Origin: Ricinus communis
Lineage: Eukaryota > Streptophyta > Magnoliopsida > Malpighiales > Euphorbiaceae
Reading direction: 5' to 3'
DNA length: 64,000 nt
Assembly (NCBI RefSeq): GCF_019578655.1
Contig: NC_063260.1
Location: 13,890,001 to 13,954,000, forward strand
The stretch's first letter is position 1. Every line of letters begins with the position of its first letter. Under the pieces are notes generated by a model. The model made no database searches. It had not been told where the DNA came from and saw nothing but the letters and a program-made list of their open reading frames with translations. The position numbers were made by a program, and so were the translations under genes. Positions 22,178 through 32,262 of this stretch are shown piece by piece.

Positions 22178-22746
22178 AAGGAGGTCAACCTCTTTCAAAT
22201 ATACAACATGGATTCTGGCAATGCAATATAGTTCTACTCTCATGTCGATCCGAATGAATCATCCTTTCCACGGAGGTAAATCTTTGCCTGCTAGGCAAGA
22301 GGATAGCAAGTTACAAATTCTGTCTCGGTAGGATATACATGTATTTTGTTTCTATTACTATGAAATTCATAAATGAAATAGTTAATAGTGGGGTTACCAT
22401 TATCCTTTTTTGTAGTGACGAATCTTGTATGTGTTCCTAAGAAAAAGAATTTGTCCATTTTTCGGGGTCTCAAGGGGGTGTGGAAACACAAACACATAAG
22501 AACTCTTGAATGGAAATGGAAAAGAGATGTAACTCCAGTTCCTTTGGAAATGGTAAGATCTTTGACGCAAGAAGAAGGGGTTGATCCGTATCATCTTGAC
22601 TTGGTTCTGATTTCTCTATTTTTTTTAAAATACCGAGTCGGGGTGTTCTCCTACCCGTATCGAATAGAACATGGTGAGCCAAATCTTCTTCATATAAAAC
22701 CTGCTTTATTTAGATCGGGAAAATCATACGCTTTTATGAAACCAAT
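22178..22746 (+). other. Plastid DNA insertion (rps12-trnV-rrn16 inverted-repeat region)
   Basis: Long runs match what I know of the plastid inverted repeat upstream of trnV-GAC/rrn16: CATGTCGATCCGAATGAATC (22241), TGCCTGCTAGGCAAGAGGAT (about 22288), GAATGGAAATGGAAAAGAGA (22509), GGTTGATCCGTATCATCTTG (about 22580) and TACCCGTATCGAATAGAACA. Similarity stops abruptly after TTTATGAAACCA (about 22746). The 133-codon open frame within it (22388-22789) is an incidental frame of this non-coding plastid spacer, not a nuclear gene. Scattered substitutions and indels show it has been in the nucleus for some time. Confidence 0.85.
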
Positions 22747-24244
22747 ATATAGAATATCTATCTTGATATTAGGGCTGCTACCTCACTAATGGAAATGAAG
22801 CTTTAGGCGGCGTACTTTTTCGTCTCAGAAGATCAACGAATCGTTGCTAATAGTTAAAGGGGACGAAAAAATATTAACCTCTGCTACAGTCTTCGCAATT
22901 AGAGCTATGAAAGCAATAGAAACATTCGGTAACCTTATTAGCAACATATTTTAATAGCCACGAAAAGATTTATAAAAACACTCCAAAATTACAAAATATC
23001 GATCATAATTAAAACTATTATATCATTATAAAATAATCATGACAGAAAGAAAAACATCATCACTTATATCCTTTGGAGATTGATCGGAGAATCACTTTTA
23101 ATTTTTTATTTAGAATATTTGTTAGCGTTATCTGAAATCTGTCTGAAATCAATTAACATTATCTATATAATAGTTTTTTTAGCGAAAAATATAATAGTAA
23201 ATTCATTTTAAAATTATCATAATAATTAAATTTTAAAAACTAAATACAATTTTGGCTAAATTAGAAGTTTTTGGTCAAAATATAGTGCTATTAAAAGGCT
23301 ATTAACCTGACTTTTCTACCAGATGATAAATTAACCTTATCTTTTTAAAAAAAAAAAAATTAATTCATTTTTCTCTCTTCAATTATTTCCTATCAACATT
23401 CAATTTCTATCTCTCTCTCCTTCTTTGTTTCTTCTTCTTAGTCTTTTTATTGCAAACAACTTGTTACTTTTGGTTTGAACAAAAGTCTCAATCTTTATAG
23501 AGACTTTGGTGTTTTCTACTTGTGGTTATGATCAATAGAGTTTTAATTTATGTGTTGGAATAAGGATAATGGATATGTGGATTCCCTTTAAATTTTGATG
23601 AGAGTTTATTTGAATTTTAATAAGAGGAAGAAGAGAAAAAAATTTAACTTTCTCTGTGTGAATGACAATTTTTATATTAATTTAATTATATATCAAAGAT
23701 AAAAGATATTATTCTAAAGCTAAAATGAGCTCCATAGTTTTAAAGTAAATGTCTTATCAATGTAATTTTACTTAATATTGACCAAATTTGAATTTGGATA
23801 AAATTATATTTAATTTTTAAAATTTAATTTATTCTGACAATTTTAAAGAGATTTATTAAAGTCGTGCCAATATCCAAAAGTTTATAGCCTTTTTAACCAT
23901 TGGATCTTAAAAATTATATAACTAGTTAACCAATTTTAACTATTTTTTTTTATATTTCGTTTGCATATTTAGAGACTTTTTATTTATTTAATTATCTATT
24001 TTATTTTGTTTTTTAATTTCATACATACCAAACTAAGATTAACTTTACTGTATGAGACAGAAAAACTAATAATTTAGAAAATACTCAAATATATGTAAAA
24101 AAAATCTGTACAAATAAACCATTACTGGAAGCATATCATATATTTTTAAAATGACTGGAAGCACAAGTCATTGATATGTAAAAAGTGTTAAAATCTAACT
24201 ACAAAAAGTCTAAAAGGTATTCGAATAATTAGATACAAATACAT
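22747..24244. other. Intergenic, no gene seen
   Basis: AT-rich. A small inverted repeat TTTTTCGTC / GACGAAAAA lies at about 22817-22870, next to the plastid insertion. Otherwise I see no coding or RNA features. Confidence 0.5.
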
Positions 24245-24556
24245 AAAGCTCGTACCATTGTTGATCTTCTAAACATTGAACTTGTCGAAAAGTTTCACTT
24301 CCTACATTAATGTTTCCGGTGATCTCTCTGAGCTATTGTCTTTAATTATTAGAATTTCATGTGTTTTGCCAACATGGGATCTACTCTTATTGCCTTCTTG
24401 TTCTCATTAGCTTCGACAATGTTGCTCCTTCAGCTGAGCATTTTCCCCTTAAAGCTAATATATTGAAGCAACGGGCTAGTATCTGTATATGCAGTTAGCA
24501 TTTTGAGAATTACCCTCTTTAATGCACTTGGCCAACATCTCCTGCACTGCATTCTA
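24245..24556 (-). pseudogene. Possible decayed gene fragment, family unknown
   Basis: On the minus strand this stretch is more codon-like than its surroundings. It reads NAVQEMLAKCIKEGNSQNA (from about 24556) and, after a possible intron, ENAQLKEQHCRS and then SHVGKTHEILIIKDNSSERS, with several in-frame stops. Heptad-like composition (ENAQLKEQ) suggests a coiled-coil region. I cannot assign a family, and it may be chance. Confidence 0.25.
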
Positions 24557-26653
24557 AAATTAAATTTCCAATAGATACAAGTACCACTAATAATAAATCC
24601 ATAGACAAAGAGCTTATATTACTCGTGTAGGATATTACTATTTTTCTAAAAATTAAAAATCATTAAATATTATATAATTAAAACATTAATTTACTAGTTA
24701 AACTAATTTTATCAATTAATATAATATTAAGAACATAATACAATGCTATTTTTTTAATTTAAAAAAGTTACAGATTAATTCTCTCGGTTTGCCATCATAT
24801 TTACAAGATTTATTAATTGAACTCGTGTTTTTACTTTTACTAATCTTTCTAGTTATTACTTAGGTTGCTTTAACTTTATTTAATTGGTGGTGGGTTAATT
24901 TAGTCAAATACTCAACTATCTATTAAAAAAAGTGAGTTAATTTATTGAATATTTTGAGTTTATTACCTAATTAATTAAATATTTTTGGGCTAAATATTAA
25001 AAAAATAACTTGTTTTATGTATTAAAATTGGACAATCAATTTAATAAGTTGACAATATCATCTAATGGTGAGGATTAAAAATAAGCAATCATAAACCTCT
25101 AAATTTATCTATAAATCAGATTCGTGATGAAAGGATTTTAAAATCTTATATCCCTCAATTCTTTTAATCCCAGACGTGAGAAATCTTTAGAGCTTTTCAA
25201 CATCATCCTTTTTCCCCTTGTTTGTGTTTTCTTTCTCCATTCTCTAATAATTTGTGCATATCCACATTGAAACATCTCCTAATAAAAGAAAAACACATGT
25301 CTCAATTCATGGAAGAATTTCTTTAACACACGGCTTTCAATTCTCATGTATGGGCACCGGCTTATTAAGTTAGGCCTTTGCAAAATATGCACCCAAGTAA
25401 GCTGGATGGTGGGCTCAATAACATTTTCTTTTTAAACTTTTTCACAATATCTTAAAATCAATAAAAAAAAAATAAATTATTATATGATATTTTTTAAAAG
25501 TGATATTTTCTTAAAATTATGGTGTAATTATTTTTAGTTATTTTTTAATTTTAATTATTTTTTCTTGTTTTATAAAAAAAAACTAAAAAAAAAACAAATG
25601 CCTTATTTTTCTAAAAAAGTTAAAGAACTGTGTTTTTAATATTTTTTCACAATAGAAATAAAAAAAAATTCATGCCGTATTTTCTATAAAAGATAAGAAA
25701 CAAGGGTATTTTTGTTTTTGAAATTCCTTCGCAAATATTCTAAAAAAGTTAAATATATTATTTTTTACTGTTAAATTTTTTTCTTTTAAAAATATTAAAT
25801 CCACTTTTTTAATAAAATAATATATGCTATTAGCAATTTGGTATATATTTTTAGAATTTTTATAGTGTTTATTTTTTTTATGTATATTTAATATATATTT
25901 AATATTCATTTGATAATATTAATTTGATATGTTTAGTATCCATCTTATATAATTAATATATATTTGTATATATATATAGATATATATTTCGTATATAAAT
26001 AATATATGAAACTATTTTTGGTATACATTTCAAATATTTGAATATATATTTAGTTTATATTAAATTGCATTATGTATATAACTAGTATCTGAAATTAATT
26101 TTATAAAATAATATTTAATTTCTATTTTAATTTTAATATCAATCTCACATATATTAATGTTTATTTAATATATATTTAACAGTATATAATTAATATATGA
26201 AACTAATAATATATTTATATGTGTTCAAATTAATTAATTTTATTTGTTTGTGTGTTATTATATTCTTATAAACCTAAATAATTATGTTTATTTTATATTA
26301 TCTTAATATAATTCAGTAAGTTATTTTATTTTCATGACAACATAATGGAGAAATATGAATATTCCAAATTATATATTGTAAGAACATGCACTTGCAATCA
26401 AAAGCAATATCTATATATTTTTTCAATAAAGTGGACCTCATTCCAAGAAAATAAAATCACAATGTGGACCAGCATAGTAGATTGGATGCAATCAGGACCA
26501 TTCGATAGCCAAGATAAGTTTTGAAAATAGAGTGTCCAAAGTTAGGTAGGGTGGGCAACTAAATTACTCGCTTTAGAAGAAAAATTAAGTCTTAATGTGG
26601 TTTATAAGTAGTTTATGTATAGTAATTTAATATATATCAACTGTATTATAATG
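24557..26653. other. Intergenic, AT-rich, no gene seen
   Basis: Long A/T runs, with repeated TTTAATATATATTTA-like strings around 25880-26200. No supported gene. Confidence 0.6.
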
Positions 26654-26991
26654 TGTTTGAAGCACCAAAATCAGATAATAGCTGCAAAGCTCAATAGGCA
26701 AAGACTGGCAGTAAGAACCAATAGTCTTTGACTGCTCAGATAATCAGAACATCACAGGCCTAATTAGGAAAAAGGAGCAACACCTCTTCCCTAAAGGAAA
26801 AGGCTGCTTCTACCTCTCCCTAAACAGAAATTTAACGTTGGAATATAACATCATCAGCAATAGGACCGTTATACTCAAATTGTATATAACAAAATGCTTA
26901 TCACTCTTGTAATCTCAGAATTGCAAAAATACAATATACACTCATCATTGATCAATAAAGTCTCAATCTTTCCACATTCAATTTTTCTACA
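26654..26991 (+). repeat. 5' LTR of copia element
   Basis: 338 bp, TG...CA. Matches the 3' LTR except for about 58 extra bases (around 26719-26776) absent from the 3' copy. Confidence 0.92.
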
Positions 26992-27003
26992 TGGTATCAG
27001 AGC
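26992..27003 (+). other. Primer binding site (initiator tRNA-Met)
   Basis: TGGTATCAGAGC immediately follows the 5' LTR and is complementary to the 3' end of initiator tRNA-Met, the standard copia primer. Confidence 0.95.
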
Positions 27004-27057
27004 AGGATTAATCCTGTCATCACCTACCCAGTAAGATCAGAAAATTCTTTCTTCAAC

Positions 27058-27896
27058 ATGTCTCACAGTGACCTCACTAAACTCACAAACATTGTATTAA
27101 GGGGCAATCAGAACTACTTTGAATGGTCAAGGGCCGTCTACATCGGCTTCAGTGTTGGAAGAAGCTAGGGTTCATAACAGGAACCCTGAACAGGCCAGAA
27201 TTAAAGAACCCTAACCAACCAACGAAGGAAGAGCTCGAGGCCATCGAAGAATGGCAGGCTATTGACCATTTAGTCATGTCCTTGCTAACCAACACGATGG
27301 AGCCTCATATTGCCAGATTGTGTATGCTTCTGGCATCATCACAAGCAATATGGAAAAAAATGAGAAATCTATATGGTCAGGAATAAAATTTCGCCCACAT
27401 TTTTAATCTGAAACAAGAATTAGCCTATATCAAACAAGGAACCAGGTCTAGCACAAGCTACGCGACCGAGGTGCTGACTCGGTGGGAGGAACTCCAAAGT
27501 TACCTCCCACTTACAGTCGACCTAGAAGAAGCAGGGAAGAGGGCAGAGCAAGACTTAGTGTACACATACCTGTGTGGTCTCAACTCCACCTACGAAGCTC
27601 TTCGGTCCCAAATCTTACTGTCACATGACCTTCCCCGGCTCGACGCTGTCATCGCCCTCATATAACAAGAGGAGACGAGACGCATCACCATGGGAACAAC
27701 TCAGAACCAGGACACAGAAGGGAAAGCCTTCGTCTCGCACTCGCGCGAAATGGCTCGAGGAAGGGGGATGCCTACCAGAGTCGAGCGGTGTGACCACTGC
27801 AAAAAGCAGGGTCACGCGCACGAACACTGCTGGCATCTCTATCCTCACCTCAGGCCGACGCACAACAGAGGCGAGCGAGAGAGAAATGGAAGCTAG
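27058..27896 (+). pseudogene. copia gag, frameshifted
   Basis: Starts MSHSDLTKLTNIVLRGNQNY at ATG 27058; the phase is lost near 27160 and continues in the next frame (LGFITGTLNRP, HLVMSLLTNTM, WKKMRNLYGQ). In-frame TAA codons occur at 27384-27386 and 27663-27665, each where relatives have a glutamine or other sense codon. The C-terminus keeps an intact CCHC zinc knuckle, CDHCKKQGHAHEHC (C-x2-C-x4-H-x4-C), used for RNA packaging. A basic RGER tail ends at 27896. Confidence 0.88.
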
Positions 27897-28149
27897 CGCG
27901 AAAGAGAGGAGAGAAGAGGAGAAATTCAGTTTGGCGGCATAGGAGTAAACATGTCAAACCCTAAAAATGTCGACATGTTTACGATTCTTTTAGTTCAACT
28001 AAGGGCCAACCCTGCTAACTCCTGGGCCAACCCGGATCCGACCCGGCCTAATTTGCCAATTTGACCTAAAATCAGTCAAACAGAAAACTCCTAAATTTTG
28101 CAAATAATTTCACGATCTTTTGGCGATTCCGGTCTGGTATCTCAACACG

Positions 28150-31100
28150 CCACAGATTCTTTAAATAAATACTCTACCTGGATTATTGATTATGGTGCAA
28201 CAGATCACATGACTTGGGATGCAACAAAATTACACAATTTTGTCCCGCAAATTCCCAACATGTGATCGTTGCTAATGGGAATCGAGCTGAAATCTCTGGT
28301 TTTGGCTCATCTAATTTGCTTAATAAAACAATACCAAATATTCTTCTATTGCCTACTTTTAAATCTAACTTACTATCCGTTGGTAAAATAACCAAGACTT
28401 TAAATTGTAATGTTATTTTCTCACCATCTACTGTGATTTTTCAGGATCGAATCACTGGAAAGACGATTGGTGAAGGATACCCTCAAAATGGCCTATACTG
28501 CCTCACCACTCCTAGTCAGTGTCTAACCACGACCCACTCCCCCAAGGCCTGTTGATGCATAGACAGTTTGGGCATCCGTCTGACAGAATTTTGAATCAAC
28601 TTTTTTGTCTTAAAATAGACTCAAGTTGTTGTGATGTTTGCAAATTTTTAAAGCATAGATTGCCTTTTCCATCGTCTACTAAATCAGAAAAATTATTTGA
28701 TTTAATCCACTTTGATGTTTGGGGACCTGCCCCGTCACCTCATACAATCACTTCCGCTATTTTGTCACCTTTATCGACGATTACTCACGAGTTACTTGAG
28801 TTTATTTGCTAAAAGGAAAAAAATGATGTTTTTACCTATTTTCACAACTTTTTTCACTTTATTCAAAATCAGTATAACGCCAAAATTAAAATCTTCCGTT
28901 CAGATAATGGTACTGAATATGTCAATAAAAACTTTTTTGAATTATTTTTCCAAGAAGGTATTTTGCACCAAACTACCTGCATTTATACCCCTGAACAGAA
29001 TGGAGTTTCATAAAGAAAAAATAGGCATCTTCTTGAGGTTACCCGTACTCTCCTTTTTCAAAACAATGTTCCTCACATTTTTTGGTTGGATGCCCTCCTA
29101 ACTGCAGCCTATCTCATCAATCGGCTCCCCAGTTCCGTTCTTAACAATCTCAACCCTCTGGAACTTCTCAAATAAAGAAAAATTGAATTAGGTCATATTC
29201 GAGTATTTGGTTGCATAGCCTTTGTCCACATCAAACGTCATCATAAGCTGGACAAAAGTTGTGTCAAAATCATCTTCCTTGGGTACTCATCTGAAAAAAA
29301 GGGCTACAAGTGTTATGACCCTACCACTTATAAATCCTATATTTCCCGAGATGTGACCTTTGACGAAACTACCCCTTACTTTCCTAATGATCCCATTCTT
29401 CCCTCAGCACCCTCAGCAGACTTATTTCCCACTAACTCTTTCTTTTTTGACAGCATTCTTCCAGATTCTCTCTCTGCACAAGAGCGACTCCCCGTGCCTA
29501 TCTCTGGCTCTAGCCCTTCAGGGGGAAAGACTTCAATCCCTGCGGCAACTTCTTCAAGGGGAGATCATGAGTCACCAACAGAAGAAATTGCCTTGCGGAG
29601 ATCTACTAGACCAACCAGACCTCCTGCTCGGTTAAAGGACTATGTGTCCAACTCGGTATCGTATCCCATTCATCACTTTATCAGTTATAGTTCCGTATCA
29701 TCTTCATACAGGGCTTATTTAAACACTCTCACATCTCACACTGTGAAAGAAGAGCTCCAGGCTCTGGAGAAAAATGAAACATGGGATCTTGTTACCTTGC
29801 CACCAAATAAAAAACCGGTTGGCTGTAAATGGGTGTATAAAGTCAAATACAAACATGATGGTACCATTGAAAGATACAAAGCCAGGTTGGTAGCAAAGGG
29901 CTTAACCCAAACTTATGGTGTAGATTACTAGGAAACCTTTGCTCCGGTGGCTAAAATGAGCACAGTCCGTATTTTATTGTCTGTTGCTACTAACTCAGGG
30001 TGGAGCTTATTTCAGATGGATGTTAAGAATGCATTTCTTCAAGGATCCCTAGCAGAAGAGGTGTACATGACTCTCCCTCCAGGTCACAAATCATCCTCTG
30101 ATCCTTCCCTAGTATGTAAGTTAAAAAAGGTAATCTATGGATTGAAACAGTCTCCAAGAGCATGGTATGCCAAGCTTAGTCAGTTTCCCTTAAAAATTAA
30201 TTTCAGCAAATGTACTTCTGACTCCTCTATATTCGTTAAGCACACTCACATCCACACAATAATTATTCTAGTATATGTGGATGATATTATTATAACATGA
30301 AACAATAATGAGAAAATTGAGAAAGTAAAACCAACTCTAAAGAAGGAATTTGACATTAAGGACCTCGGTCAGTTAACTTATTTTCTCGGGATAGAAATAG
30401 CCAAATCTCATAAAGGGCTATTCCTATCTCAAAGAAAGTATGTTCTTGATCTCCTACAAAAAATAGGAAAAATAGGAGCCAAACCCATAGATACTCCAAT
30501 GGAAACAAAAACTCGACTCAACCTAGAGGATAGGGATCCCTTAAGTGACATAGGCCACTACCAGCGCTTGGTAGAAAAATTCATCTACTCAACCGTCACT
30601 AGGCCTGATATTAGTTATGCCGTGAGTATGATTAGCCAATTTATGCATGCTCCTCGTACTCCTCACTTGGATGCGGTTGACAGGATCCTAAGATATCTTA
30701 AGGGTACTCCAGGTCAAGGTATTTGGATGAAGAATAATAATGCTAACACTGTTGTTGGTTTTTCCGATGTAGATTAGGCAGGCAACTGTGACAGAAAGTC
30801 AACCTCTGGGTTCTGCGTGTTTGTAGGAGGAAATCTGGTAACGTGGAAAAGCAAAAAACAATTAGTAACTGCAAGATCCAGTACAACCGAGCTCATTTGA
30901 ATTAAGCAAGTGCTCACTGACATGGGAATAAAATACAAAGGTCCGATAAAGATGCACGAATCTTTCATGAAAGGACTAGACATATTGAAGTTGACTGTCA
31001 CTTCATAAGAAAAAAAGTCCAATCAGGAGAAATTGCGACTCCATTTGTTAGAAGCCACAATCAGCTGGCAGACGTCTTCACAAAGGCCCTACACAAAGCA
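28150..31100 (+). pseudogene. copia pol (protease-integrase-RT-RNase H), multiply broken
   Basis: The protease motif reads WIIDYGATDHM (28179 on), where DSGATDHM is usual, so the residue after the catalytic Asp is changed. Integrase keeps the gag-pre-integrase HRQFGH and CDVC zinc residues and an HFDVWGP core start (about 28708) but shifts frame afterwards. RT (29740-30480) has WVYKVKYKHDGTIERYKARL, MDVKNAFLQGSL, YGLKQSPRAWY and an intact YVDD at 30274-30285. Stops interrupt it at 29929 (TAG), 30298 (TGA) and 30775 (TAG, replacing the W of DADWAG). RNase H continues with RKSTSGFCVF and ends near LADVFTKAL (about 31065). It cannot encode an active polyprotein. Confidence 0.92.
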
Positions 31101-31156
31101 AGCCACCAAAGGCTCCTGAGCAAGATGGGTTCTGTCAATTTATTCGAACCCACCTT

Positions 31157-31165
31157 GAGGGGGAG
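31157..31165 (+). other. Polypurine tract of copia element
   Basis: GAGGGGGAG directly abuts the TGTTGAAGC that starts the 3' LTR, the classic copia arrangement. Confidence 0.93.
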
Positions 31166-31437
31166 TGTTGAAGCACCAAAATCAGATAATAGCTGCAAAG
31201 CTCAACAGGCAAAGACTGATAGTAAGGACCAACACCTCTCCCCTAAGGGAAAAGGCTGCTTCTACCTCTCCCTAAACAGGAATTTAACGTTGGAATATAA
31301 CATCATCAGCAATAGGACCGTTGCACTCAAATTATATATAACTTATCCCTCTTGTAATCTCAGAATTGCAAAAAATACAATATACACTCATCAATGATCA
31401 ATAAAGTCTCAATCTTTCCACATTCAATCTTTCTACA
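31166..31437 (+). repeat. 3' LTR of copia element
   Basis: 272 bp, about 66 bp shorter than its partner, mainly from one internal deletion next to a short repeat (AAGRACC/GGAGCAACACC). Confidence 0.92.
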
Positions 31438-31724
31438 AAATGTAATGTAACTAAAAAAAGCATAATACATACGTATTCTAGACTGTACACGTGTTACAAC
31501 TTTAGCAAAAAGTCAAATTTTAAAATTAATGGAGAAAAGAACTAATATACACCCATTAATAGTAAATAAACAAAAAGGTAACTCCGCCATAAAAGTAGTG
31601 GAAGAATGTGGAAGCCCCATATCTGAAGAAGGTCGTAGAATGATCAATGATCATTACATCAATTCTTTAATTAGTCCATAATATCTTAATCACGAATAAT
31701 GCAGTAGAAAACAAGAACATCAAA

Positions 31725-31737
31725 GAAACTTCAAGAC
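31725..31737 (+). promoter_or_regulatory. Heat-shock element
   Basis: GAAACTTCAAGAC fits nGAAnnTTCnnGAn: two perfect alternating modules and a near-perfect third. It lies about 22 bp upstream of the TATA box, the classic plant sHSP layout, and would bind heat-shock factor trimers. Confidence 0.8.
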
Positions 31738-31758
31738 CATTTACATCCACCCTCTTCT

Positions 31759-31766
31759 TATAAATA
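31759..31766 (+). promoter_or_regulatory. TATA box of sHSP gene
   Basis: TATAAATA about 92 bp upstream of the start codon, implying a leader of about 60-65 nt. Confidence 0.8.
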
Positions 31767-31857
31767 CATTCCATCCCTCCCATCATCTTCATCAAAAACT
31801 ATTACCCACCAATACTTACTATTCAAGAACTAAAAACCAACAGCTGTCGCTTCCAAA

Positions 31858-32262
31858 ATGTTTAACGATGAGATTATTTACCCTTTCCTTTCAATGCTAA
31901 ACAAATGTCCAGTGCTTAACACTCCAACAGATTGGAAAGAAACTCCTGAGTCGCATGTATTCGTATCTGATCTTCCTGGTTTGAAGAATGAAGAAGTTAA
32001 AGTGGAAATAGTTGATGAAGGAAAAGGGAAGGTTCTTCAAATAAGTGGAGAAAGGGATGCTGAGAAAGATAATGAGATTAGTGAGAAGTGGCATCGTGCT
32101 GAACGTTGTCGTGGTAAGTTTCTAAGAAGGTTTAGGTTACCTGAAAATGCCAAGAGTGATGGAGTGAAAGCTTCAATGGAGAATGGGGTTCTTGTTGTTA
32201 CTGTTCCTAAGCAGGAGATCAAGAAACCTGAAAAGAGAGTGATTGAAGTTGAGGGAAATTAA
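31858..32262 (+). CDS. Small heat-shock protein, class I-like (HSP20)
   Basis: A single-exon gene of 134 residues, typical of plant cytosolic sHSPs, which are ATP-independent holdase chaperones forming oligomers. The alpha-crystallin domain occupies about residues 25-122: [47 protein letters not shown] and the class I hallmark [16 protein letters not shown]. The C-terminal VIEV in KRVIEVEGN is an I-x-V form of the I-x-I tail that docks between dimers. The N-terminal arm is only about 24 residues, against 40-50 in ordinary class I members, and lacks the usual SLIPSFFGG start. The core has an insertion, VDEGKGKV, in the loop before VLQISGER. The upstream heat-shock element and TATA box support heat induction. 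The short arm could change oligomer size. Confidence 0.92.
   Translation: MFNDEIIYPFLSMLNKCPVLNTPTDWKETPESHVFVSDLPGLKNEEVKVEIVDEGKGKVLQISGERDAEKDNEISEKWHRAERCRGKFLRRFRLPENAKSDGVKASMENGVLVVTVPKQEIKKPEKRVIEVEGN

Larger units (their letters stand above)
26654..31437 (+). mobile_element. Ty1/copia LTR retrotransposon, decayed
   Basis: The order is LTR, primer site, gag with zinc knuckle, protease, integrase, reverse transcriptase, RNase H, polypurine tract and LTR: the copia order, with integrase before RT. The LTRs (26654-26991, 31166-31437) open TGTT(T)GAAGCACC and end TTTCTACA. Flanking 5-mers are TAATG and AAATG, a target duplication with one change. Frameshifts and at least six stops break gag and pol, so it is not autonomous. 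It inserted about 290 bp upstream of the heat-shock element of the sHSP gene. Confidence 0.95.

Noticed and set aside
22388..22789. 133-codon open frame
   Set aside because: It lies within plastid inverted-repeat spacer sequence inserted in the nucleus; the peptide is not a known protein and overlapping frames on both strands are equally open.
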